A DNA stretch of 64,000 nucleotides, taken from Pontederia crassipes. Lineage: Eukaryota; Streptophyta; Magnoliopsida; Commelinales; Pontederiaceae. The DNA lies in the NCBI GenBank assembly GCA_030549335.1, contig CM060183.1, positions 21,092,552 through 21,156,551 of the forward strand, written 5' to 3'. Positions 24,016 through 34,826 of the stretch are shown piece by piece. A program made the translations under genes and the position numbers. Within the stretch, counting starts at the first letter, position 1. Each line of letters opens with the position of its first letter. The notes under the pieces are model-generated. The model ran no database searches. It was given only the letters and a program-made list of their open reading frames with translations, and was not told the DNA's origin.

Positions 24016-25116
24016 TTACTTGCACGCCGGCAGCGGTGCGCCGCAGAGGCAGTCGTTGTGGGCGAAGGATGACGCCTCGAGGTGGTCGAACGGCGACCCG
24101 TCAGGAATCCGCCCGCAGAGGTGGTTATGGCTCAGGTCCAAGTGCCCCACGTAGGCCGCCGTCGCCAGCGTCCTCGGCACCTTGCCACGCAGCTTATTGT
24201 ACGAGAGGTCCAGCACCATGTAGTATGACTTCGGCCCGAGTACGTCCGGTATGTTCCCCTCGATGGAGTTCCGGCTAAGGTTCAAGATCCCCAAGCCTCT
24301 GCTGGCAAGCAGCGTCGGAGGTATCTCGCCGGTGATCCTGTTTGAGCCGAGGTACAGCGAGGAGAGCACCGGCATTGATCCGAGCGACGATGGGATCTCC
24401 CCGGAGATCCGGTTCTGGGCGAGGTCTAGGTCGGAGAGCCGCTTCATGCACCCGACGGACCCTGGGATCTTGCCGGCGATACGGTTGGAGCCAAGCAGAG
24501 CGCGACTGAGCATTTTCAGGTCGCCGAAGTTAGCCGGAATAGGTCCGGAGATCCTGTTGTTGCTGAGGTCGAGATGCATCAGGGAGGACAAGGACGGGAG
24601 CGACTTCGGTATCCCGCCTGAGATCCGATTGCCGGCGACGTTGAGGACGGTGAGGCGGGATAGGCGTCCAATGTCATCGGGGATGGGACCGGTGAGGCGG
24701 TTGCCGACGAGGTCGAGGACGCGGAGAAGGGGCAGGGAGGTGACGCAGCGTGGGATGGGACCGGAGATCAGCTTCCAGTCGGCGACGATGAGGGTGGTGA
24801 GGCGTTCGAGGCGGCAGATCTCCGGGGAGATGCGACCAGTCATGAGGCCGGGACCGGCCCGGGCGATGATGGGGTCCTCCGACTCGCCGCGGAGTGATAT
24901 GTCGACGACGCGGCCGGTTTCCGGGTCGCAGTTCACGCCGTGCCAGCCGCCGGAGCAGCAGTCGGCGCCTGTCCACGACGCGAAGATCCCGATGTGCTGC
25001 TCGGAGAGGGCCGACCGGAAGGCCAACAAGGCCGATCTGTCGGACGGAGGGCACCCTCCGGCGAGGGCCACGGCGATGACGAGGATGAGAGTGGAATAGA
25101 GGAGTGGGGAAGCCAT
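24016..25116 (-). CDS. DRT100-like leucine-rich-repeat protein (secreted, PGIP/LRR-RLP-like)
   Basis: Single-exon gene of 366 residues, close to the 372 residues of Arabidopsis DNA-DAMAGE-REPAIR/TOLERATION 100. I chose the ATG at 25116 because MASPLLYSTLILVIAVALAGG is a clean signal peptide; the open frame continues 87 codons upstream to 25377, but that part has no signal-like or LRR character. After the signal come the LRRNT cap (CPPSDRSALLAFRSAL, then DCCSGGWHGVNCD at about residues 47-59). About ten plant-type LRRs follow (LxxLxxLxLxxNxLxGxIP, for example LDLSNNRISGPIP, LDLAQNRISGEIP), then a C-terminal cap with paired cysteines (HNHLCGRIPDG...NDCLCGAPLPACK). There is no transmembrane segment or kinase, so it is probably extracellular or wall-associated. 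The biochemical function of this family is poorly defined; the DNA-repair name is historical. Coding sequence is strikingly GC-rich compared with its AT-rich surroundings. No clear TATA box was assigned. Confidence 0.93.
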   Translation of the reverse strand: MASPLLYSTLILVIAVALAGGCPPSDRSALLAFRSALSEQHIGIFASWTGADCCSGGWHGVNCDPETGRVVDISLRGESEDPIIARAGPGLMTGRISPEICRLERLTTLIVADWKLISGPIPRCVTSLPLLRVLDLVGNRLTGPIPDDIGRLSRLTVLNVAGNRISGGIPKSLPSLSSLMHLDLSNNRISGPIPANFGDLKMLSRALLGSNRIAGKIPGSVGCMKRLSDLDLAQNRISGEIPSSLGSMPVLSSLYLGSNRITGEIPPTLLASRGLGILNLSRNSIEGNIPDVLGPKSYYMVLDLSYNKLRGKVPRTLATAAYVGHLDLSHNHLCGRIPDGSPFDHLEASSFAHNDCLCGAPLPACK

Positions 25117-26179
25117 TGACGTCGTGTTTAGGTTGCTGCGAGACTGAGTACAGTCTGTATGAAATAGTAGCATCGTCCGGATCACGCGCTTTTGTAGGAC
25201 TATATTACCCTCAAATGTATTTTGATAACTGTGGTTGATCAAGATGTAGAAATCGAGAAGAAACGAGGGTAAAGTGGGTACATAAGGGCATGGGAGCGGC
25301 GGGAACAAGGAAGAGAGGAGAGCACGAGGTGAGTCTGATGGGCTAATTTTGTCGTCATCTGATGTGGCAGAGTCCAATTGGATATATTTCTTGCCAAAAT
25401 TGTATATTCTGTTTTTTTCTTCCTTTTTTTAACGGTGGAAAAAGATCCGTGGAGCAGTGGACTCGTCATCAAAACTTCGCTGGCCGTCTGATTTAGAGGG
25501 AACGTGGGTTTTATGATGAAGGATCATCTTATTTCTTTTCCACTGTTCAATTAAAAAATTATTATCTTCGGAAACAGAAAAATACTTTTATTTGATAAAT
25601 CTCTATTTTATAATTTATTTTTTTATATTTAAATATTTATTATGACACTATTTTGGATTTTATTTGATAGTATAAAAGGAGATAAGACCTTATTCCAAAA
25701 TGTTATTTCGAATTCTTAATTATTGCCATGTTAATTCATCAAAATCAGTGTTTAGAAAAATTGTGATTACTGATGAAAGTTTCTTCAAATCCTTATCTCT
25801 TCCCCCAAAGCTAAAACGTTAATTCATGCTTCAAAACCCTTTTCAAGTGTTCCATTATCTGAAAAAGTAATTTATATTTTCTTAATACGAATTGCTGATA
25901 TTTAAGTTCACGCTTTTAAAGGAAAATATCCTTTACATGCCGACGGCACAAAAACGTAATGTTATTTTTTTAAAAAAAATAACGAATTAATCTAACTTTT
26001 GAAGTGAATGAAAGTCCCATGTATTTCTTAACATTTGAGATATGAATGATTATTTAACATTTGAGATACATATTTTGGTGTATATATAGACATTTTATAT
26101 ATGCAACAATTCAAGTAGATCAATAGAATTACCACTAACATGATTATACACAAAATAAGTTTATTACTAGTGAAATTAA
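25117..26179. other. 5' flank of the DRT100-like gene and intergenic DNA
   Basis: The first about 400 bp are of mixed composition and probably contain the promoter and 5' UTR of the minus-strand LRR gene. Beyond about 25550 the DNA is AT-rich with no features I can support. Confidence 0.5.
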
Positions 26180-26386
26180 CATGATTGAACGTGTAACGAT
26201 ATTAGGTCCAAGGACTAAGATAGTTTCATTGAATAGTCCTACATGGATAAAAGACGAAAGTGATCATGAGTTTATACGTAATTATTCTTTTCACCTATCA
26301 AGACACATTTTAAATTCGTACGGGTCGAGAGTCCAAAGTGAACAATATCTTGATTTGGGGGTGTTATAAAATAATATCAGAGTCGA
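26180..26386 (+). mobile_element. Degraded LTR end with Met-tRNA primer-binding site (TRIM- or LTR-type)
   Basis: The segment ends GGGGGTGTTATAAAATAATATCAGAGTCGACC. AATATCAGAGTCG is a diverged version of the plant LTR-retrotransposon primer-binding site TGGTATCAGAGC, complementary to the initiator methionine tRNA 3' end, and the preceding GGGGGTGTTA is a common LTR 3' end. Upstream, TAGTCCTACATGGATAAAAG resembles the corresponding region of small plant LTRs. No second LTR, gag or pol is visible, so it is an old fragment. The 62-residue frame through it is not a gene. The left edge is approximate. Confidence 0.55.
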
Positions 26387-28858
26387 CCTCGCGTGCTCAC
26401 TAGTTCGGACGCTCCTCAACAAAGATGTTGTGCCCTTTATAGAGGGAAGAGTAACGACGTGATTGTGATCGTTCATAGGGCCGGGTAATAGCTCAAAACA
26501 TGCATGAACAATCAAAATTAAATGCCTTTGTCTGCATGACAGAATCTTAAGCCGTGAAAAATGGCACTTGTCTTCCTTGTCTACATATTCTAATTCCTTA
26601 GCTTAATTAAGCAGCAACTCTTTACGGCCGACGTGTGTCAGAAGATTCAAACAAAGTCACACAAATTCTGCTCTTCCATTGATTAATTGACCACCTTGTT
26701 CGTTCATTGATTAAGGGGCAAGTCAGTCCCTCGGATTAACAAATGAATAAATTATAAACAAAATGAAAATTACTTGAATAGATTTTTTACTTATGTTCGC
26801 AAATGAGTTTACACCTCGGTTGTATTTGGACATAAACTTTTAAGTTCTTGTTAGTGTGCAAGAATCAATCGATTACATAAAAAATATTTTAGTGAGTATT
26901 TGGATAAAAAAATTGTAATGATAAAATTAAAAAAAAAGTTATTTTGATAAATAAGTTTTACTAGGTGTTTAGATAAAAAGTAAGAGCTAAGAATATAAAT
27001 TATTATTTTATGAGTATAAAAATATAGTAAATAAAAATATTATATATACATATATTTAAAATTTATGTAAATCTTAAAATCCAAATATGATAATTTTTTT
27101 CTAAATACAATTGAAGATTTTAATTAATAAAATTATATTATAATAAACATATTATTCTACGTAATATTTTACATTAATTTTATTTAATTAATATTATAAT
27201 ACAATTAATATAATTATAATTTTTACATCAATTCAGTTAATTAATAAGATTTTTTATAATTTTATTAGACTATAATACTAAGGAAAAAATTTTGACTACT
27301 TAATAATTTTTTAATTATTATAACTAAATAATTTATAATTCATAAAATTAAATAACTAATCTGAAAAATAATATATATACATTAAAAATAATTAATAGTA
27401 AAAATAAAAGAAAAAAAAAAGATAAAAGTAAAAAAAATGCAAGTTGGAAATTCGAGTTCTCGAAAGGATCGCGAGTAAGTTCCCATCGCAAAAGTTCTCA
27501 AAATTTGGGCAAAGTTTTGAGTGTCAAACAATGTCTTCAAGAATCACACGAGTATACGTTTAAGGCAAAAAATATAATATATATTTTTTCTAATTTTTTT
27601 CTTTCCATAATTTAATAATATTTTTATAATATTATATATTTAATACACATAAAAAATTGGACAATCTAACCTGATTGGGTCGTGCCCAAATCGTGTCGGT
27701 TCAACCAATGAACCAAGTGCTTTTACTTATTATTATTATTAGTAGTAGTGATGATCGTGGTAATTTTGAAAAGTTGAATGTACATTGAGATAAAAAAAAA
27801 GTTTAGTTAGAGGGAGAGAGAAAAGTGGTGATGTAGTATTTTTATTTTTAAATGAGAGCATTCACATCAATGCCACTTCAGCGATCTATTGATTGACCGG
27901 TGATAATTGGTCGCGATGATCGCGGCCAAAATGTTTGTGAAGTTGAATGATCATGTTTACCTTGAATGAACATATTACGAATACCTCATTTACTTTAACA
28001 AATATCGGTAAATTCTAATACTTTTTACACCCATTCCATTTAGGAGCCATATTTCAGGCAGTAATATGAACTATGAAGTTAAGATAAAGAGTATAATGAT
28101 ATTCTTTTGCTATATGATGATTGCCAGAATCGAATATGGAGCTTTTTTTTTGTTGACTCGGTAACATAAACCCTGCAACACAATATGCCAACTAACTTTG
28201 TTTAGTTTATTGAAAAACAATCAACAATGTTGATAAATGGACATAAAACAACTTATTGGGCCATGATATGAGAACTTCCATAGAATAGCCCGTCTCAAAG
28301 TTGAATCAGAAAACCATATGACTTGGGTTTTCCAAATGCATATCCAACTTCTTACTTGTCTTGTTTTGTTGTGCCTATTTTGTGACCATTTGCCTAACCC
28401 AACATGACCCATCACTTATATAAGGCGATATATTAATATTTTTTTTAATGTTTCTGTGTGCTAGCAATTTTGTCTAATGTTAATTGGCTAAAGACTAAAT
28501 ATTTATTTTAAAGTGAAATCAAGATGTAACGAATCCATCGACATCGTTTCATGGGATCACATCAAATTTATTGATGACATGAATCATAAAGGTGGAAATA
28601 GGCCTTAGGCCTTCCAAAGAATTTTTGGCTCAATAATTTGTTCGGACATCCATTCATCTTTTTTTTTCCAACGGCAATATTCACTTTTGCTATACATCAT
28701 TATTAGGCTATATTGAGAAGGAGATTAAATGAATTTTTTAAAAGCTTGAATTGTTTTTTTTCTTTAATTTACTCCACTATAAATCAATTTTTGAAATGCA
28801 AGAAGAAGATTTGATATGTGATATGACAAGTGGCTCTAACCCTCTCACATCTACCGAC
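26387..28858. other. AT-rich intergenic DNA
   Basis: No gene, RNA gene or element with definable ends was seen. Composition is very AT-rich, especially 26880-27440, which also contains short ATT runs near 27730. Confidence 0.5.
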
Positions 28859-29472
28859 CAATGTTGTTAAACTTTTTAGTCAAACTCTTAAATTCTTATT
28901 TAGATAAGTAAAACGAATCAAATCAACATAAATTTTTAAATAATTTAGATTTTTAAATTTTACATAAAAAAATAATTTACACATTTTTGTAGACTCTTAT
29001 AAGTTCTTGTAGAGTCTATACCATTCTACACGAGTTTATACGATTCTATAAGATTAGTATAATTATTTATGTTGCACAATAAAAAGATTGTAAAATCTTA
29101 ATTATTCTATTTATTAATGTATTTGTTATTAGAATGAAATTATTAAAACTCATAGTGTATTAATTTTACTTATTTTGATTTTGTATAAGTTTTTTATCTC
29201 GATAAACACAATAATCGAAAGTTAGTTAGTATTTATTAGTTATAAGTATAGTACTTATTTTTTTATTACTTTCATATTTATTTCATTTCAAAGAAATATA
29301 TTAATTATTTCCAACTTATGCATCATATATATGTGTTCATAAGTGCATAAAATTACTTAAATATTTAAACTTATTTGGTGCATAGACTCTACGAATTTAC
29401 GAGTCGATTCTACGATACAATTTTACCGAATAAAAAATGAGTTTACCTAAACTCTCGAACTTGACAACATTG
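28859..29472. mobile_element. hAT-type MITE, 614 bp, with exact 8-bp TSD
   Basis: The ends CAATGTTGTTAAACTT and, inverted, CAATGTTGTCAAGTTC form short terminal inverted repeats. The exact 8-bp duplication CTACCGAC flanks the element at 28851-28858 and 29473-29480, the length expected for hAT superfamily transposition. The interior is AT-rich and contains several short inverted AGACTCTA / GAGTCTA motifs, and has no coding capacity, so it would need a transposase in trans. Confidence 0.88.
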
Positions 29473-29538
29473 CTACCGACTGTACAACTTCGACACTGAA
29501 TTGCACCATCAACTTTAAGCTTTGCACACTTCCTACTT

Positions 29539-30329
29539 GGATAATCCTGCTCCCAAAATTCTCCACGTTGATTGAGGGGCGACGGTGGGATGCATCCGGT
29601 TCTTCTTTTATGCTTTTATCCCAACTCTCCCCACGACCAAACCCTTTAGATCTGATTCCACCGATCCCGCTTTGACTGATCTCACCGTTGTTCGCTTTGT
29701 TGCAGCTTCTCGCGAGACCTCACCATCGTTGTGAGCCCTCACCGTCCGAGTACCTTCGTGATTCTTCGCCGTCGTCCGAGCGAGCCCTTGCCATCGCACA
29801 AGTACCTCGCTACAGAAGGCGCCCCTACTTTGATCGATCGACTTCCTCGACGTGCGTCTTGGATCGATTGCCATCTTCAATTGACGCCTACCTTGGATCC
29901 ATTTCGCCGTCATGTTCGGCTTCCACATGTATCTTTCCTCGGCAATGCCTTTGCTTGACCTTGCCATCGCCTAAGAACTTTACTGCCGCCTTTGTGACCA
30001 CCTCGCGATCGCTCGAGCGAGACTTTGCCACCGCCTTCGCTCGACCTCGCCATCGTCCGAGCATCTCGTGATCGTCTGAGCAAGACCTCGCCGTCGTCGC
30101 CTTCACAAGTCGTCGTCATCCTCGTCGCCGTCTGAGTGAGCCCTCACCGTCGTCCGAATGAGCCCTCGTCACCGCCAGAGCAATTGAACCATGAACGGGG
30201 AAGGATCGGTCGAACCATGGTGGAGAGAGTTGGGAGAGAATGAGAAAAAAAGTTACGATGCATCCCACCATCGAACGATAAAGAGATTTAGGAGCAGGGT
30301 GCTCCCAACTTTGAAACCCTATTAAATCC
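29539..30329. mobile_element. MULE-3: non-autonomous Mutator-like element, 791 bp, 9-bp TSD
   Basis: It starts GGATAATCCTGCTCCC and ends ...CTATTAAATCC, with inverted blocks (CCTGCTCC; GGTGGGATGCATC at about 29584 matching GATGCATCCCACC at about 30258). The exact 9-bp duplication TTCCTACTT lies at 29530-29538 and 30330-30338. The core (about 29640-30190) is GC-rich, dominated by CGCCGTC / CCTCGCC / GAGCGAG variants, and yields open frames on both strands (up to 127 codons) that look like repeat artefacts. Its sequence differs from the MULE-1/2 family. Confidence 0.85.
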
Positions 30330-30549
30330 TTCCTACTTTATTTTCTTTTTTTTTCTCGCATTATAACGTCTTCACAAACCATATGCCATTTGGTTATACA
30401 ATTACTCAAATAAATTGCTTCAAATTGGACGTTTTCGGGTAACTCAAATGAAATATTTCACGTACAAATCAAATAGCTCGAGTGATCAACAATATATTAC
30501 ACCATTTTTATTCAAGGCACATAATTAAATAAGTTGCGTCAAAACCATA

Positions 30550-30658
30550 TATATATATGTGTGTGTGTGTGTATGTGTGTCTCATTTGGAATATGAACAT
30601 ACCATCAGTTCCAGGACATGCATGCGATAATTGTGATGCTATATATATAATGTTATAG

Positions 30659-30727
<69 letters not shown>

Positions 30728-30821
30728 ATTTGGAATCTGAACATACCATCAGTTCCATGACACGCATGCGATAATTGTGGTGCTATATATACAATGTTAT
30801 AGGAATATATATATATATATA
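30550..30821. repeat. Tandem repeat units 1 and 2 of a three-copy (AT)n-(GT)n-containing repeat
   Basis: Each unit has an (AT)n tract, a (GT)n tract, then CATTTGGAATNTGAACATAC, CATCAGTTCCANGACA, GCATGCGATAATTGTG and ATGTTATAGGAAT. Unit 1 ends near 30661 and unit 2 near 30805; unit 3 is at 34185-34300 on the far side of the Pack-MULE-like element. Frames with Thr-His and Tyr-Ile repeats here derive from the microsatellites. Confidence 0.93.
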
Positions 30822-31899
30822 TAGGGTAAAATGGAGGTATGAAGCGGTAGCCGATCCACACCGTGCGAAGCGAATTCTGAACCGCTCGATCGAGATCCGA
30901 CGGCGAAGATTGTGGTGCCCCTTGAGATTTGATCGGACGACCAAATGAATTTCTCGTGAGATTTTTCTTTCCCCTTCCTGCTTGATTTTTTCCCTTTCCC
31001 GCTTTCTCTCTCTTTCCCCTCTTTTACCTTTTTCCCTCCTAAACGTTCCTCTCTCACCTAAATCTTTCTTTCACCGATTTCTTCTCTGCGCTATGGATCT
31101 GCTTCCCTCCGGTTGAAGATCCACCACTTCGTTCTTCTCCGGCGAGCGCAGGTGCAGTTCTACCTTCTCCTTCGACGACTACGTTCTCCGGCGACCGCGA
31201 GCGGTGTTGCTCCCGATCGACCCTTATCTCTCTCTCTCCCCCCTTCTCATCCGGTGAGTGCAGAATTGGCGACTGACGGCAATTTTTCCCCTCTTTCTCT
31301 CTCCCTCCTCCTCACTCGCTCTGGTGTAGAGATTCGACCCCTTGTCTGGTGAGCGCAGAGGCGGCGACCGGCCAACGGTTCGAGGTACCTCTCTCTCGTG
31401 ATTTGAAGTGACATTTAGCACGGCTTGATTAAAATGCTTGCGTGAATGGCCACTACAATGTTTTATGTAGTTCTATGTTTAATACTCTTCAAAATTTCAG
31501 TTAAAACATGCCATATCCACTGGGTTTTTTAATTGTAACTAGCAATTGCCTCAAATTCACGTTAGAGCAAGTTTTTTCCATCTGAAAGTTAATTTTTTAG
31601 GGTAGGTATTCCAGTTTTCTTATAAATTGAGATCTTTTGCTTCTCTTAGCTCAGTTTAAATCCTTGTAGATCAAGGGATGAACTTGAGTGCATGAAATAT
31701 ATGTTTCATAGAAAAGTTGACTTGCCAGATACCATATCTATTCATTTATATATCGGCGCACACATGAGCACAACCACCGTACTTTATTTTGCTAATACTT
31801 TTATATATCAATTAAAGCACCAATTCTATACTTCGCCAAGTTTGCATCCAGAAGATTCACTCTTTCTCATCTTTATTCTACAGCTGGTGCAGTATTCCA

Positions 31900-32049
31900 G
31901 AGCTTCAAGACATTAATGAATTACTACAAGAGATGCTTGAATTGAATAATACGTACGTGATTGTAGAGAGTGAGTTAAAGGAGATGCAGGATCCCTATTC
32001 TCAGCTTGGTATGCAGTTCGCTGAGGTGGAGGAGAGAGGCAAAATCTAG
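31900..32049 (+). pseudogene. Captured coiled-coil gene fragment inside the long-inverted-repeat element
   Basis: After a plausible 3' splice site (a pyrimidine-rich tract then CAG near 31883 or 31899) a 50-codon frame reads ELQDINELLQEMLELNNTYV, then an acidic helical stretch, SQLGMQFAEVEERGKI and a stop. The amphipathic, Glu/Leu-rich pattern and the QFAEVE motif resemble the C-terminal coiled coil of plant NT-C2/myosin-heavy-chain-like proteins; another coiled-coil family (for example a kinesin) cannot be excluded. It is too short to be a gene on its own and looks like a 3' exon picked up from a host gene. About 250 bp of non-repetitive sequence following it may be more of the donor gene. 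Confidence 0.4.
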
Positions 32050-32722
32050 AAATGACATTCGAAAACAGAGTGCCAATAGCCTTCTGTTTCTTCATTGCAA
32101 ATGTTCGAGGCACGAAATTTTGTTCCCCATTTTTGGATTGCGAAAAGACTTTAGATGCATCGTCAATGCAGTCGGCAATGTGAGGTGTGGGCACATAACT
32201 TGAAAAGCTTGGCTTTGGGCATCCAACGGACAGCTAGTTGACAATTCAATCTTGGGAAAAAAATAGTTTAATGATTGGTCACTTTTATGATGTTTCTTCA
32301 GTTCGTGCATGCGTATAGCAACTTATATTTTTCATACAACTTAGGATCAAATCATCCTATTTAAATTGGGAAAAAAATCTGATCATATGATGAATGATCC
32401 ACCATAACAAGCCACCTATGCAACTTTGTTCATTCCACTTCAACTATTCAATGGAGAAAGGGGATATGCAGACGAATCACAGAAGTCTATGCCATGAAAA
32501 ATGATGTATCATAATATCTTACATGCTTCACTAGAAAAATTGAAAGAAAAATTTGTGTTTCTCCATTTTCATCCCTTTTTTCATTACATTATTTCATCCT
32601 TTAGGTAGGGTAAATTACAAAGACTAGAGTCACAAGTTTCTCTCAGCAAAATAAAAAATGCAGTGAAGTGTAAATTAAGAAATTTCAATATGTAGTATCA
32701 TTTATTTCTCTGATGGAATTTT

Positions 32723-33110
32723 TTAGTAGTTCATAATGTTGTTGCTTTTGCTGCTCCCTGGTACAAGGAGAATAATACCCTTCTTTGTCAAAGGATCTCC
32801 ATTCTTCAGTCTTGCTTGATCAAATATTTCTAGAGCACTAGCTATTGTGAAGTATAGCACAACCACATCTGTTATGCTTCGGCTGGTTCTGTAAAGACCA
32901 TAAATCACATTAATGTTGTGCAGTAAAATGTTTTGACTCTTGTCTAATTCTTGTGATAAACATAAAAACGAAACAAGAAGCCATAATAGTTCATAGCAGA
33001 GGCAAGATATGATACCATTTCTTTTGTCAAATATGGGAGGCCGATGACAACATGCATAGTGATGTCCAGAAGCTCTCCAACAAGCACCCTTGCTTTAGAA
33101 ATGTCTAGCT
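32723..33110 (-). pseudogene. Second captured gene fragment, opposite strand, unidentified
   Basis: On the minus strand one frame (about 33105-32940) reads LDISKARVLVGELLDITMHV then VIGLPYLTKEMVSYLASAMN. A second frame (about 32888-32723), beginning directly after a TTTACAG acceptor, reads TSRSITDVVVLYFTIASALE then IFDQARLKNGDPLTKKGIIL and LVPGSS. Composition and splice signal look like true exons of a host gene, but I do not recognise the family. The two blocks are separated by an intron-sized AT-rich gap. Their orientation is opposite to the coiled-coil fragment at 31900-32049. Confidence 0.35.
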
Positions 33111-34184
33111 ATCCTCTAGAATCTGTCCAACATTGATCAGCCTAAAAATTTAATGACCTTTGTAGAATGATCTCACAAAATTATCAAATTATCACGACAT
33201 ATATAATTATACCACATCTAGTTGTGCTAATCTTCTCTTCAAATCATGAAGAGATGGAACGATTTGATGATATTACTGAGGATATGGCATTAAAAAACTC
33301 TATGGACATAGCATGTTTTAACTGAAACTTATTTCTTATTGTTTGATCTAATGCCTAGTAACTTTTTTTAGAAAATGACTAGTACAATTTTTTAGGGTTG
33401 AATAAACGATTCTAAGTTTTGAAGAGTATCAAACAATATAGAACTACATAAAATATTCTAGTGTCCATTAACGCAAGCATTTTAATCTAGTTGTGCTCTC
33501 TTCAAATCAAGAGAGAGAGAGAGAGAGAGAGAGAGTATGCGCGAGATGGAGGTACCTCGAACTGCCAACCAGTCGTCGCCTCTGCACTCATCAGAGGAGA
33601 CCTGCGCTTGCCGAACGAGAAGGGGCCAGATCCCTGAACCTGAGCAAGAGAGAAGGAGGGAGAGAGAAAGAGGGGAAAAGATCGTCGTCGGTCGTCGGTC
33701 CTGCACTCACCGAATGAGAAGGGGAAGAGAGAGAGGGGGTTGGGGGTGAGATAGAGGGAGAGAGATTGAGAGAGAGGTCGGGAGCAGCACCTGCACTCAT
33801 GATCGGCGGAGAATGCAGTCATCGAAGAAGAAGGTAGAGCGGCCCCTACTCTCGCCGGAGAAGAAAGAAGAGGTGGATTTGCAGTCAGAGAGAGGTAGAT
33901 CTACAATGCAGAGAAGAGATCAGTAAGAGAGAGAGATTTGGGCGAGAGAGGGACGTTTGGGAGGGAAAAAGGTAAAAGAAGGGAAAGAGAGATAGAGAGA
34001 GAAGGCGGGAAAGGAAAAAAAAATCAAACAGGCCGGAGGAAAAAAATCTCGCGAGAAATTCATTTGGCCATCCGATCGAATCTCAAAGGGCGCCACAATA
34101 TTCACCGTCGTATCGCGATCGAGCGGTTCAAAATCCGCTTCGCACCGTGTGGAGCGGCTGCCGCTTCACACCTCAATTTTACTC

Positions 34185-34220
<36 letters not shown>

Positions 34221-34300
34221 CATTTGGAATCTGAACATACCATCAGGTCCATGACATGCATGCGATAATTGTGGTGCTATATATATAATGTTATAGGAAT
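34185..34300. repeat. Third unit of the (AT)n-(GT)n-containing tandem repeat
   Basis: Same unit as at 30550-30821 (GTGTGTGT, CATTTGGAATCTGAACATAC, GCATGCGATAATTGTGGTGC, ATGTTATAGGAAT). It resumes immediately after the right end of the inserted element, showing that the element landed in the (AT)n tract at the start of this unit. Confidence 0.93.
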
Positions 34301-34474
34301 CATTCGAATTAAATAATTAATTAATCTGTCGATGTGTAATAGTTCTCTCAATCCATAACGATATCCCGACGAATAAATGTGTGCATATGGTCCAAGAAAT
34401 GGCTAGAGATCGAATGGCATCAACAAGGGACGTGATGCCAAACTTTTTTCCCAAGGGCACAAGAATCTTGAAGG

Positions 34475-34476
<2 letters not shown>

Positions 34477-34526
<50 letters not shown>
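34477..34526. repeat. (AT)n microsatellite, 50 bp
   Basis: Alternating AT dinucleotides, source of the Ile-Tyr-rich frame on the minus strand. Confidence 0.97.
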
Positions 34527-34531
<5 letters not shown>

Positions 34532-34743
34532 TATAAACGAGAGAGCAACCCACGCATCATATTCTAATCCAACATGCAAATTCTTGGGCATCAACGGATG
34601 TTCCCATATTCTATATCGATCCAGTAAAGTTCTTGTGTCAACGCTGTCGATGAGGACGGCTTAGGAATCATTCACTATCCATATATACATATTGTCCTGC
34701 AAGACAAAAGTAAAGCACCGAAAGGGATCCCACCAACAGTTAC

Positions 34744-34744
<1 letters not shown>

Positions 34745-34822
<78 letters not shown>
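34745..34822. repeat. (TC)n microsatellite, 78 bp
   Basis: Thirty-nine uninterrupted TC dinucleotides, the longest such tract in the window. Confidence 0.98.

Positions 34823-34826
<4 letters not shown>

Larger units (their letters stand above)
30822..34184. mobile_element. Long-inverted-repeat MULE-like element (putative Pack-MULE), 3363 bp
   Basis: The left end GGGTAAAATGGAGGTATGAAG and the right end CTTCACACCTCAATTTTACTC are inverted copies. The inverted repeats continue for about 700 bp on the left (30822-31520) and about 880 bp on the right (33305-34184, with an extra block of about 100 bp at 33330-33420). They contain matching landmarks such as CATTTGGCCATCCGATCG versus its diverged inverse, and ATGCTTGCGT. 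The element interrupts an (AT)n tract, so flanking ATATATATA on both sides is compatible with a 9-bp MULE duplication but not diagnostic. The unique centre (31520-33305) has normal complexity and appears to contain gene fragments. GA/CT-rich arms create Arg/Glu- and Ser/Leu-rich spurious frames. Confidence 0.8.

Noticed and set aside
24251-25099. 282-codon plus-strand frame
   Set aside because: Exact antisense of the DRT100-like LRR gene; long only because the coding strand is GC-rich and repetitive.
29608-30119. Frames of 69-127 codons on both strands
   Set aside because: Lie in the GC-rich core of MULE-3; no family resemblance.
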